A stretch of 39,216 nucleotides of DNA from Lutibacter sp. (GTDB lineage: Bacteria > Bacteroidota > Bacteroidia > Flavobacteriales > Flavobacteriaceae), in NCBI GenBank assembly GCA_002733665.1, contig NVWM01000002.1:184148-223363 (forward strand). The letters are read 5' to 3'. Below are positions 15,044-23,787 of the stretch, in pieces; position 1 is the first letter of the stretch, and each line of letters starts with the position of its first letter. Below the pieces are notes generated by a model that saw only the letters and a list, made by a program, of their open reading frames with translations, did not search any database and had not been told where the DNA came from. The position numbers were made by a program, and so were the translations under genes.

Positions 15044-15110
15044 GTCTGGTCGAGCGGAGTCGAGACCTCTACTCATAAATGATATAGTTCTCGACTCCGC
15101 TCGAACTGAC
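15044..15110. repeat. Flavobacterial palindromic repeat (REP-like)
   Basis: Inverted repeat with arms TCGAGCGGAGTCGAGA (15,050-15,065) and TCTCGACTCCGCTCGA (15,089-15,104), exact over 16 bases, flanked by GTC..GAC. It belongs to the same family as the copies at 20,116-20,139, 20,631-20,656 and 21,438-21,506. It lies in the 257-base spacer between the divergent mpl and A2M genes; the rest of that spacer holds only their promoters. Confidence 0.85.
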
Positions 15111-15197
15111 AAACAAGTATAATCGTACATTTAGAGCACTTCCCTCACTCAAATCACCACTTCACTCATTCCTGTAATTTTTAGGTATAACTTTTGC

Positions 15198-15205
15198 TAT
15201 CTTTA
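15198..15205 (+). promoter_or_regulatory. Likely -7 element for the A2M gene
   Basis: TATCTTTA, one base off the Bacteroidota -7 consensus TAnnTTTG, 19 bases before the ATG at 15,225. No clear -33 TTG. Confidence 0.45.
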
Positions 15206-15224
15206 CAATATTAAAAAATAAATT

Positions 15225-18200
15225 ATGCAAAAATCAATCCTATCATTTCTATTACTGATGACTATATCTCAATTTTCTAACGCTCAAAATAAGTTTAATG
15301 ACTACACAAAAGATTGGGAGAAAGTTTATAAATTAGAATTAGAATCCCTACCTAAATCAGCTTTGATAGAAGTTGAGAAAATCTATGTAAAATCTAAGAA
15401 AGATAATAATACACCTCAATTAGTAAAATCACTAATATACAAGTCTAAATTCGCATTAACACTCGAAGAAGACGCGCAATTAAAAATCATCAAAGGAATA
15501 AAAGCGGAGATTGCTCTAAGTAATTTTCCTGCAAAAAATATTTTGGAAAGTGTTCTTGCAGACATATATTGGCAGTACTTTAAGCAAAATAGATGGAAAT
15601 TTTACAACCGTACAAATACGGATGAAAAGGTGGATGATATTGACTTTAGAACTTGGGATTTACAAACTATTTTTGAAGAAACACATGCTCACTTTCAGAA
15701 TTCGTTATCACACAGTTTGGAATTACAACACGTTGATTTATCAGCATATAATGACATTTTAAGTTTACAGGTTAACTCAAAAGAATATCGACCATCCTTA
15801 TATGATTTCATTGCACACAGAGCCATCGATTTTTATAGAAATGATGAACAAAGTTTAACACGACCTTCATACAAGTTTGAAATAAAAGACACTAATTTAT
15901 TAGGGACAAACAAACAATTTATATCGGCTGATATTTCTTCTAAGGATAATCTTTCACAGCAGTTACATGCTTTGAAATTGTATAGAAATTTAACCTTATT
16001 CCATTCTAAAGATAGTAATCCTACAGCATTGATTGACTTAGCATTAGATAGATTAGACTTTATAAAAAGCAAGGCCGTTTTTGAAGATAAAGATTCACTT
16101 CATTTACAATCTCTTCATTTATTAAAAGAAGTGCATAAAAATCATGAGATTTCAACAGAAATAGATTTTAGAATTGCAAAAGCATATCACGAACAAGCAA
16201 ATACATATCAACCAAAAACAAACGAAGACTATCGTTTTAAAAATACAGAAGCACTAAAGGTTTGTGAACTTGCAATAGCAAACTACCCAGAATCAAAAGG
16301 TGCCAAGAAATGCAAGAATTTGAAGGCTCTAATTCTGCAAAAAAATCTTGCCATCACTTCAGAGAAATATATTCCAATTAGTACGCCTTCTCGCCTATTG
16401 ATTGATTATAAAAATACTGAAATCCTTTTTTTTAGTGCATATAAAATCACGAAGGAAGAGCAAAAAGAATTCAATAAAATTCACAATGATTCTGTACGAG
16501 TTTCATTTATCAAAAAATTAGATGCAACCAAGAAATGGAATGCATCCTTACGCAACGAAAACGACTACCAACAACACAAAACAGAAGTTTTACTTCCTCA
16601 ATTATCACAAGGCAATTATCTAATTGTTGCTACTACCGAAAGTGATGAATTAAAAGATGAGGAAACACTTGCATATACGTTTATGCAAGTTACAAATTTG
16701 GTATTGATTGAGAATAATAGTAACGGAGAATATATTTACCAAGTTGTTGATAGGAATAATGGAAAACCTATTGAAAACGCCAACGTGCACCTTAAAAATT
16801 ACAATACAGGAAAATACAATAAACCTATTAACCGCCATTTTACAACAGACAAAAACGGACAGTTTTCTTTTAAAAGCAGTTCTAGATATCGAAATGTTGT
16901 TTCTACTGTAACTTATAAAGATGATACTGCAATTTTTGGTAATTTTTACTTAAATAAATACCATAAAAATGAATCAAACAGAGATCAAAGCATCACTATA
17001 AAACCATTTATTTTTACGGACAGGAGTATCTATCGTCCAGGACAAACGGTATATTTTAAAACCATTGTGCTAAAAAAACAAGGTGAAAAGTCTGAAGTAT
17101 TATCAGATGAATATTTTGAAGTAATACTAACTAATGTAAATGGCGAAACAGTAAAAAAATTGACTTTAAAACTGAACGAATTTGGCTCTGTTTCAGGAGA
17201 ATTCATCTTACCAAATAATGGTTTAACAGGAGAATATTCAATTGGTGTTGACGAAAGTTCTGAACATGGTAACAAATTTTACAACAATGCTGATTATGAT
17301 ATTGATGATATCGAATATCACTTTTCAGTAGAAGAATACAAACGTCCAAAATTTGAAACCGAGTTTAAACCTGTAACTGAAACCTATAAATTAAATGACA
17401 GCATTACCGTAAATGGTTCTGCAACTGCTTTTTCTGGAAGTAACACCACTGATGCAAAAGTTGCATATCGTGTAGTGAGAACTGCAAATTATCCTCGTTG
17501 GTTTAGTTGGTACAGACCTAGTTATTATCAGTCAGAAGAAATGGAAATTACAAATGGAGAAAGTGTCACGGACGCTGATGGAAACTATGAAATCACCTTC
17601 AAAGCCATTCCTGATTTAAAGGTTTCGAAAGATTCTCAGCCAACATTTAATTACAAAGTATTTGCTGATGTAACTGATATCAATGGAGAAACTCGTAGTA
17701 CGGAAACCAATGTAAAGGTTGGTTATCACGCTTTGACTGCCAACGTTTCAATAGATGCTAAAATTGATAAAACGAGCAAAGACAATAAACTCACGATTAC
17801 TACCAACAACCTAAATAGCGAATTTGTTCCAACCAAAGGAACTATCAAAATATACAAGTTAGTTGCTCCAGAAAATCCATTGAGAAAACGTCCTTGGAGT
17901 GCTCCAGATTATCAAGATTTTACGGAAACTGAATTTAAAAATTTATTTCCTCACGATCCATTTACTGATGCTGAAAGCAACGAAAATCAATGGAAAAAAG
18001 GAAAATTAGTTTTTGATAAAACTTTTGACACTGATAAATCTAAAGAACTAAATCTAGGAACTATTAAAAAATGGATTTCTGGAAAATATATTGTTGTACT
18101 TGACTGTAAAGACAAGTTTGGACAAGAAGTAAAAGACGAACAACGTTTTACTGTATTTAGCAACAAAGACACGAAGATTGCCGATAGTAAATTGTTTTTT

Positions 18201-21200
18201 ATCAATACTGATAAGACTTCTTATAAAGAGAATGAACAAGTAGAACTCTTATTTGGTTCTGCTTCAAAAGATATAACGGTAACTATACAAGTTGAGAAAA
18301 ACCACCAAATAGTTTCCACTCATTTTGTTCATCTCAACAACGAAACGAAAACTTTAAAAATTGATGTAAACAAAGAAGACATTGGTGGATTTGCAATTAA
18401 ATACTATTATGTAAACTATAATAGTTTTGATAGTGGAAGCCTAAACATTTCTGTTCCTTATGATGAAGATAACTTGTCTATTGAAACATTGACCTTTAGA
18501 GATAAGTTAAAACCTGGAAGTGAGCAAACATGGAGTTTTAAGATAAAAGGAGACAAGAACGATAAGATTGCTGCAGAATTATTAGCCTCAATGTATGATG
18601 CTTCTTTAGATGAGTTTAAAACACATGATTGGTCGTTTAACCCAATACAGCGAAGAAATTATTCCTCTTACGGAAATAGTAGTGCAAACCACAGTTTTGG
18701 TACAAATCGTTTTAATATTCGGAATCAACAACACAACCGTTTCAACATACCTCAGCAAGGTTATGACAACTTAAATTGGTTTGGGTTTAGTTTGAATAGA
18801 AATCAATTTAGGATCAGAGGCGCTTCTTCAATGAGGATGAATAATCCAATACAAGTCGACGAATCAGAAGCATTTGTAGAAGATGTAATAATAACTGAAA
18901 GCATGAAAAGCAGTCCTGAATACGCCATAATGATCAAAAAAGGAAAAATGATTCCTGATGACAAAATAGTTGGAGGAAAATCCCAAATAAATATAGCAGA
19001 AGTCCCAAATTTAAAAGGAATAAAAATTAGAAAGAACTTTAACGAAACTGCCTTTTTCTTTCCGCATTTAAGAACAGACAAAGACGGTACAGTTAGTTTT
19101 GATTTTACAGTTCCAGAAGCATTAACGCGTTGGAAACTGCAATTATTGGCACATACCAAAGACATGAAATCAGCAACGAAGACGTTGAGTACTGTTACAC
19201 AAAAAGAGTTGATGGTATTGCCAAATCCGCCAAGATTTTTACGTGAAGGAGATCAAATTATATTTTCAAGTAAAATTTCAAATCTAACAGATAAAAACCT
19301 CAACGGTATTGCGCAATTGCAACTCACAGATGCTATAACAGGAACAGAAATTGATGGTTTATTAGAGAATATTGCTAAAAATCAATCTTTTGAAGTTGAT
19401 GCAAAAGGCAACACGAATGTGAGTTGGTCTTTAAAAATTCCTCATAACAAAGTACAAGCGATTCAATACAAAATTGTAGCAAAAGCAGGAGATTTTTCTG
19501 ATGGAGAACAAAATGCTTTGCCAGTTTTATCAAACAGAATGTTGGTAACAGAAACACTTCCTATGTGGATTAGAAGTAATCAATCAAAAACGTTTACACT
19601 TGATAAATTGAAAGACAATACTTCTACAACTTTGAGTAATCATAAGTTGACTTTAGAAGTAACATCAAATCCTGCATGGTACGCTGTTCAAGCATTGCCA
19701 TACTTGATGGAATATCCATATGATTGTGCAGAGCAAACATTTTCTCGCTACTATGCAAATGCGTTGGCAAGTCATATTGCAAATTCAAATCCAAGAATAC
19801 AGGAAGTCTTTAATCAGTGGAAGTCATCTGATGCATTGTTGAGTAATTTGGAGAAAAATCAAGAATTAAAATCATTGATTATTCAAGAAACGCCTTGGTT
19901 GAGAGATGCGCAAAGTGAAACGGAACAAAAGAAACGCATTGCTTTATTGTTTGATTTGAATAAGATGAAAAATGAATCTGAAAGCGCCATCAACAAACTA
20001 AAACAAATGCAGTTTGGCAATGGCGGATTTCCTTGGTTTAAAGGTGCAGAATATCCAAACAGATATATCACACAGCATATTGCTTCTGGCTTTGGACACC
20101 TAAATAAACTTGGTGTCTCTTCGAGCGCAGTCGAGAAGTCGACAGAAATTCTTACCAAAGCAGTACAGTTTTTGGATGAAGAAATTCTTGATGATTATCA
20201 AAAACTCTTAGAAAGAGCATCAATAATCAGACAAAAAGAACGAACTAAATCTAAAGGTATCAAGGCTGAGAAAGATTATTTAGCAAAAAATCATTTAGGT
20301 CATTTACAATTGCAATATTTATATATGCGTAGTTTTTATCCTCAACTGAAAATCAATGATAAATTGCAAACTGCTATTGATTATTATCGCAATCAGTCGG
20401 CGACATATTGGAAAGAATACAATCTATATTCTAAAGCGATGATTGCGCTTGTTCAACATAGAAACAGCAATAAAACTGTTTCTGCTAAGATTTTAAAATC
20501 ACTCAAAGAAAATAGCATTACTAATGATGAATTAGGAATGTACTGGATCAGCACTGCTGGTTTTTTATGGCATCAAGCACCAGTAGAAACGCAAGCCTTG
20601 ATGATTGAACTTTTCTCTGAAGCTGGCTCTGTCATTCTGAGCGAAGAGAAGAATCTAGAAACTATTGATAACCTCAAAATTTGGTTATTAAAAAACAAGC
20701 AAACAAATCGTTGGAAAACTACCAAAGCCACAACAGAAGCCGTTTACGCATTGTTACTGCAAGGTTCTGATTGGCTAGAGGTTACAGACTTTATGGATGT
20801 GAAAATTGGTGATAAAGAAATCGATCCTTTAGAACTAGAAGAAAGCAAAGTTGAAGCAGGAACTGGTTATTTTAAAACTTCTTTCTATCGTGATGAAATA
20901 AAACCAGAAATGGCAACAGTAACCTTGACAAAAGATACTGACGGCATTGCTTGGGGAGCATTATATTGGCAATATTTTGAAGATTTAGATAAGATTACTT
21001 CGGCTGAAACTCCGTTGAAATTATCTAAAAAATTATTTCTTAAAAAGAATACAGACAAAGGAGAAGAAATCTCAGAAATAACTAAAGAAACTAATTTAAA
21101 ATTAGGTGATTTAGTTCGTGTACGAATTGAATTAAGAGTTGACAGAGTTATGGAATTTGTACACATGAAAGATATGAGAGCATCAGGTTTTGAACCGATT

Positions 21201-21431
21201 AACGTATTGTCTAAATACAAATATCAAGATGGTTTAGGTTATTATGAAAGCACAAAAGACGCTTCAACCAATTTCTTTTTTGATAGACTTCCTAAAGGCG
21301 TTTATGTGTTTGAATATGACTTGAGAGTTAATAATGCTGGAGATTTTTCAAACGGAATTACAACCATACAAAGTATGTATGCTCCAGAATTTAGTAGTCA
21401 CAGTGAAGGTGTAAGAGTGAAGATTGATTAA
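15225..21431 (+). CDS. Large alpha-2-macroglobulin family protein
   Basis: 2068-aa exported protein (signal peptide to NAQ at residue 21). After a helical N-terminal region of about 500 residues comes a carboxypeptidase-regulatory-like beta domain (GKPIENANVHLKN, about 515-560). The hallmark A2M motif TDRSIYRPGQTVYFK follows (about 598-612), then EEYKRPKFETEF, the RKNFNETAFFFPHL block (about 1270) and the thioester-region motif YPYDCAEQT, with Cys1501 and Gln1504 able to form an internal thioester. The C-terminal region ends in receptor-binding-like beta domains. Such proteins trap proteases in the periplasm or on the cell surface. RIRGASSM near residue 1196 resembles a degenerate TonB-plug insertion seen in Bacteroidota A2Ms; this is tentative. 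Two copies of the palindromic repeat family are read through in frame (20,116 and 20,631). Confidence 0.9.
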   Translation: MQKSILSFLLLMTISQFSNAQNKFNDYTKDWEKVYKLELESLPKSALIEVEKIYVKSKKDNNTPQLVKSLIYKSKFALTLEEDAQLKIIKGIKAEIALSNFPAKNILESVLADIYWQYFKQNRWKFYNRTNTDEKVDDIDFRTWDLQTIFEETHAHFQNSLSHSLELQHVDLSAYNDILSLQVNSKEYRPSLYDFIAHRAIDFYRNDEQSLTRPSYKFEIKDTNLLGTNKQFISADISSKDNLSQQLHALKLYRNLTLFHSKDSNPTALIDLALDRLDFIKSKAVFEDKDSLHLQSLHLLKEVHKNHEISTEIDFRIAKAYHEQANTYQPKTNEDYRFKNTEALKVCELAIANYPESKGAKKCKNLKALILQKNLAITSEKYIPISTPSRLLIDYKNTEILFFSAYKITKEEQKEFNKIHNDSVRVSFIKKLDATKKWNASLRNENDYQQHKTEVLLPQLSQGNYLIVATTESDELKDEETLAYTFMQVTNLVLIENNSNGEYIYQVVDRNNGKPIENANVHLKNYNTGKYNKPINRHFTTDKNGQFSFKSSSRYRNVVSTVTYKDDTAIFGNFYLNKYHKNESNRDQSITIKPFIFTDRSIYRPGQTVYFKTIVLKKQGEKSEVLSDEYFEVILTNVNGETVKKLTLKLNEFGSVSGEFILPNNGLTGEYSIGVDESSEHGNKFYNNADYDIDDIEYHFSVEEYKRPKFETEFKPVTETYKLNDSITVNGSATAFSGSNTTDAKVAYRVVRTANYPRWFSWYRPSYYQSEEMEITNGESVTDADGNYEITFKAIPDLKVSKDSQPTFNYKVFADVTDINGETRSTETNVKVGYHALTANVSIDAKIDKTSKDNKLTITTNNLNSEFVPTKGTIKIYKLVAPENPLRKRPWSAPDYQDFTETEFKNLFPHDPFTDAESNENQWKKGKLVFDKTFDTDKSKELNLGTIKKWISGKYIVVLDCKDKFGQEVKDEQRFTVFSNKDTKIADSKLFFINTDKTSYKENEQVELLFGSASKDITVTIQVEKNHQIVSTHFVHLNNETKTLKIDVNKEDIGGFAIKYYYVNYNSFDSGSLNISVPYDEDNLSIETLTFRDKLKPGSEQTWSFKIKGDKNDKIAAELLASMYDASLDEFKTHDWSFNPIQRRNYSSYGNSSANHSFGTNRFNIRNQQHNRFNIPQQGYDNLNWFGFSLNRNQFRIRGASSMRMNNPIQVDESEAFVEDVIITESMKSSPEYAIMIKKGKMIPDDKIVGGKSQINIAEVPNLKGIKIRKNFNETAFFFPHLRTDKDGTVSFDFTVPEALTRWKLQLLAHTKDMKSATKTLSTVTQKELMVLPNPPRFLREGDQIIFSSKISNLTDKNLNGIAQLQLTDAITGTEIDGLLENIAKNQSFEVDAKGNTNVSWSLKIPHNKVQAIQYKIVAKAGDFSDGEQNALPVLSNRMLVTETLPMWIRSNQSKTFTLDKLKDNTSTTLSNHKLTLEVTSNPAWYAVQALPYLMEYPYDCAEQTFSRYYANALASHIANSNPRIQEVFNQWKSSDALLSNLEKNQELKSLIIQETPWLRDAQSETEQKKRIALLFDLNKMKNESESAINKLKQMQFGNGGFPWFKGAEYPNRYITQHIASGFGHLNKLGVSSSAVEKSTEILTKAVQFLDEEILDDYQKLLERASIIRQKERTKSKGIKAEKDYLAKNHLGHLQLQYLYMRSFYPQLKINDKLQTAIDYYRNQSATYWKEYNLYSKAMIALVQHRNSNKTVSAKILKSLKENSITNDELGMYWISTAGFLWHQAPVETQALMIELFSEAGSVILSEEKNLETIDNLKIWLLKNKQTNRWKTTKATTEAVYALLLQGSDWLEVTDFMDVKIGDKEIDPLELEESKVEAGTGYFKTSFYRDEIKPEMATVTLTKDTDGIAWGALYWQYFEDLDKITSAETPLKLSKKLFLKKNTDKGEEISEITKETNLKLGDLVRVRIELRVDRVMEFVHMKDMRASGFEPINVLSKYKYQDGLGYYESTKDASTNFFFDRLPKGVYVFEYDLRVNNAGDFSNGITTIQSMYAPEFSSHSEGVRVKID
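20116..20139 (+). repeat. Palindromic-repeat half copy inside the A2M coding sequence
   Basis: TCTCTTCGAGCGCAGTCGAGAAG is a single arm of the flavobacterial repeat, translated in frame as part of GVSSSAVEKS. It makes a small insertion in the helical thioester domain. Confidence 0.7.
20631..20656 (+). repeat. Second palindromic-repeat half copy inside the A2M coding sequence
   Basis: GTCATTCTGAGCGAAG then AGAAGAATCT, the family consensus with a short deletion, translated in frame as SVILSEEKNLE. It matches the consensus of the intergenic copy at 21,438 closely. Confidence 0.7.
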
Positions 21432-21437
21432 ATTAAT

Positions 21438-21506
21438 GTCATTTTGAGCGTAGTCGAAAAATCTTTTTTGATAAGATTCTTCTCCGCCTCAAGCGGATCA
21501 GAATGA
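21438..21506. repeat. Flavobacterial palindromic repeat (REP-like), possible terminator
   Basis: Starts GTCATTTTGAGCGTAGTCGA and ends CAGAATGAC; the arms AAAAATCTT / AAGATTCTT close an inner stem, and GCCTC..AAGCGGAT fills the tip. It begins seven bases after the A2M stop codon and includes a T-run, so it may terminate that transcript. Confidence 0.8.
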
Positions 21507-21608
21507 CAAAACCTTATAGAATATTTCTGATTGTGGCATTGTTCTTGTAAAATAGCAATTAATAAAATTTTAACTCGTTATTATTATTAATAACAAAAAA
21601 CTAAAATT

Positions 21609-22082
21609 ATGAAGAGAATATTTTTAATTACTGGATTATTAATCGGTGGATTATTTACTACGAATGCTCAAGACATTTCAGACGACGCTATTGGTGTCCG
21701 TTTTGGAAGCAATGATGGTTTTGGTGGAGAAATTTCTTACCAACACAAACTATCTGAGACCAATCGTCTTGAACTAGATTTAGGATGGAGAAATAACTCT
21801 TCTACCGATGCTTATAAATTGGCAGGAATCTATCAATGGGTTTGGACTCTTGGAGATCAATTTAACTGGTATGCTGGTTTTGGAGGTGGAGTTGGAAACT
21901 GGAAGAATAAAAATGTAGACAGTTCTCAAACATTATTATTTGCAGCAGGAAATGTTGGGATTGAGTTTGATTTAGACATTCCTTTACTGATTTCATTAGA
22001 TTACCGTCCTGAAATAGGTTTTAACGACATATATGATGGTTTAAACTCTGATATAGCATTAGGTTTGAGGTATCAATTCTAA
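21609..22082 (+). CDS. Small outer-membrane beta-barrel protein
   Basis: 157-aa exported protein with a signal peptide (MKRIFLITGLLIGGLFTTNAQ). The mature part alternates hydrophobic and polar residues in short strands (GGEISYQHKL, NRLELDLGW, YKLAGIYQWVW, FNWYAGFGGGVG, IALGLRYQF) and ends in Phe, the classic outer-membrane sorting signal. The length would suit a 6- to 8-stranded barrel. No specific ligand can be inferred. It is followed by a hairpin terminator at 22,102-22,133. Confidence 0.8.
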   Translation: MKRIFLITGLLIGGLFTTNAQDISDDAIGVRFGSNDGFGGEISYQHKLSETNRLELDLGWRNNSSTDAYKLAGIYQWVWTLGDQFNWYAGFGGGVGNWKNKNVDSSQTLLFAAGNVGIEFDLDIPLLISLDYRPEIGFNDIYDGLNSDIALGLRYQF

Positions 22083-22101
22083 TTTGAAAAATTATAAAAG
22101 T

Positions 22102-22133
22102 AAAAAGGGAAGTATAATTACTCCCCTTTTTTT
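22102..22133. terminator. Bidirectional terminator hairpin
   Basis: Stem AAAAAGGGAAGTA (22,102-22,114) / TACTCCCCTTTTT (22,119-22,131) with one mismatch, a TAAT loop and T-run. It serves the barrel gene; its right arm overlaps the last codons of the convergent TfoX-type gene. Confidence 0.85.
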
Positions 22134-22474
22134 GTTCTTTTTTTACTCGCTTTTGCTAATGGATTAAAGTCCAGAGCCAATTGCACCCAATATTCCAAAT
22201 CGCTATCAAGATCTATTGCATCATCCGTTAAAAATACGTACCCTTTCATGGGTCTTCCAGTAAAATTCATTTCACTACAGCCATCTTTAAGAAGCGACTC
22301 TTCATATTTCTCAGGTCCTATTCTAGCCATCACTTCATCTTTTACAATTCCGAGACACATCTTTTCATCGACCATAAAGCATACTCCTCCAAACATTTTT
22401 TTAGGGTAAAAATTTACTTTCTTTTCATGTAATACCTGTGAGATTCTATCTGCAATGAATTCATTATAAGCCAT
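22118..22474 (-). CDS. TfoX N-terminal domain protein
   Basis: 118-aa protein matching the TfoX/Sxy N-terminal domain: KKMFGGVCFMVDEKMCLGI (25-43), then VMARIGPEKYEESL and MKGYVFL. Stand-alone TfoX-N proteins are common in Bacteroidota; full TfoX regulates competence in gammaproteobacteria, but that role should not be transferred. The Lys-rich tail (KASKKRTKKGE) is encoded partly within the terminator hairpin. Convergent with the outer-membrane protein gene. Confidence 0.85.
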   Translation of the reverse strand: MAYNEFIADRISQVLHEKKVNFYPKKMFGGVCFMVDEKMCLGIVKDEVMARIGPEKYEESLLKDGCSEMNFTGRPMKGYVFLTDDAIDLDSDLEYWVQLALDFNPLAKASKKRTKKGE

Positions 22475-22530
22475 TCTTAGAATTTTATATTACAAATATA
22501 ATCAATGTTTTTATTAGCTATAAAAATCTG

Positions 22531-22538
22531 TATCTTTG
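22531..22538 (+). promoter_or_regulatory. -7 element of kdsA promoter
   Basis: TATCTTTG, a perfect Bacteroidota -7 box (TAnnTTTG), 16 bases before the kdsA start codon. Confidence 0.7.
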
Positions 22539-22554
22539 TAAAAAATAATAGACA

Positions 22555-23373
22555 ATGGATATCAATCTTATTCCGAAAATAAAACATACTGATTCTGGTA
22601 ATTTCTTTTTATTGGCAGGACCTTGTGCTATTGAAAGTGAAGAAATGGCACTTCGCATAGCTGAAAAGGTAATCAAAATTACTGACGATTTAAAAATTCC
22701 ATACATATTTAAAGGAAGTTTTAAAAAGGCTAACAGAAGTAGAATAGATAGTTTTACTGGAATAGGCGATGAAAAAGCATTGAAAATATTGCGTAAAGTT
22801 TCTGAAACATTTGATGTACCAACAGTTACTGATATTCATGAAGTTTCTGACGCTATTAAAGCCGCAGAATATGTAGATGTATTACAAATTCCTGCATTTT
22901 TGGTTCGCCAAACCGATTTAGTAGTTGCTGCTGCAAAAACTGGCAAGGTTGTAAATCTTAAAAAAGGACAGTTTATGAGTCCATCTGCGATGCAACATGC
23001 AGTACAAAAGGTTAAAGATAGTGGAAGTAATAAAGCGTGGATTACCGACAGAGGAACTATGTTTGGCTATCAAGATATGATTGTAGATTTTAGAGGGATT
23101 CCTGAAATGAGAGCCTTTGCCCCTGTTGTTTTGGATGTTACTCACTCTTTACAGCAACCAAATCAAAGTTCTGGAGTTACTGGCGGAAGACCTGAAATGA
23201 TTGAAACCATTGCGCGTGCTGGAATTGTAAACAACGTTGATGGTTTATTTATCGAAACACATTTTGACCCTGCAAATGCTAAAAGTGATGGTGCAAATAT
23301 GCTTGACTTAGCACATCTTGAAAAATTACTAAGTAATCTTGTTGCTATTAGAAAAACAATAAATCAACTATAA
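22555..23373 (+). CDS. kdsA: 3-deoxy-8-phosphooctulonate synthase (Kdo-8-P synthase)
   Basis: 272-aa enzyme that condenses phosphoenolpyruvate with arabinose 5-phosphate to Kdo-8-phosphate, the committed step towards the Kdo of lipopolysaccharide, in the cytoplasm. Family motifs are intact: LLAGPCAIES (19-28), FKGSFKKANRSR, TDIHE, LQIPAFLVRQTDL, VNLKKGQFMSP, then TDRGTMFGY and THSLQQPN. The length fits bacterial KdsA. The family includes metal-dependent and metal-independent forms; Cys24 in GPCAIES is the residue found as Cys in metal-dependent and Asn in metal-independent enzymes, which suggests a metal-dependent one. It has its own promoter and is not in an operon with neighbours. Confidence 0.95.
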   Translation: MDINLIPKIKHTDSGNFFLLAGPCAIESEEMALRIAEKVIKITDDLKIPYIFKGSFKKANRSRIDSFTGIGDEKALKILRKVSETFDVPTVTDIHEVSDAIKAAEYVDVLQIPAFLVRQTDLVVAAAKTGKVVNLKKGQFMSPSAMQHAVQKVKDSGSNKAWITDRGTMFGYQDMIVDFRGIPEMRAFAPVVLDVTHSLQQPNQSSGVTGGRPEMIETIARAGIVNNVDGLFIETHFDPANAKSDGANMLDLAHLEKLLSNLVAIRKTINQL

Positions 23374-23405
23374 ACACTCTAAGTTTTAATAAATTTCAGA
23401 TTTTT

Positions 23406-23783
23406 TTAAGGATTCCAAGCGCTTTTACTATTATCAAGTAAAAAAGCAGCCTTTTTTAAAATTTCTACAAATTCTAATTCGTCTAAACCTTCTAAAGTTT
23501 TAACTCGAATTGAACGAACTTGCTTTCGATTTTTATAATCTTGTAATTGCGGAAAATCTTTTTCAAGCATTATACCCTGAACCAAAGCAACATCAACATA
23601 ATTTGTTCCTTTTAATACTCCCATATACAACATTGGCTTTTTATGATAATAATAAAAGGGTATTTTATAACTGTATCGCTCCTCTATTTCGGGAATCGTT
23701 TTTATAATTACACTCCTTACATAAAACATAATAGATTGGTACGGTTCTAATTGATTAAAAAGATAGTTTTCTACAGGATTCAT
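23406..23783 (-). CDS. DUF1801 family protein
   Basis: 125-aa small cytoplasmic protein of the DUF1801/YdhG-like family, recognised by EERYSYKIPFYYYHKKPMLYMGVLKG and by DFPQLQDYKNRKQVRSIRV. The biochemical role of the family is not established. It lies four bases downstream of the S9 peptidase start codon side and on the same strand, so it is downstream of that gene's promoter only if transcription runs on from further right; the S9 gene itself starts at 25,785 and ends at 23,788, giving a four-base spacing and a likely two-gene operon S9 peptidase then DUF1801. Confidence 0.85.
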   Translation of the reverse strand: MNPVENYLFNQLEPYQSIMFYVRSVIIKTIPEIEERYSYKIPFYYYHKKPMLYMGVLKGTNYVDVALVQGIMLEKDFPQLQDYKNRKQVRSIRVKTLEGLDELEFVEILKKAAFLLDNSKSAWNP

Positions 23784-23787
23784 TTAA

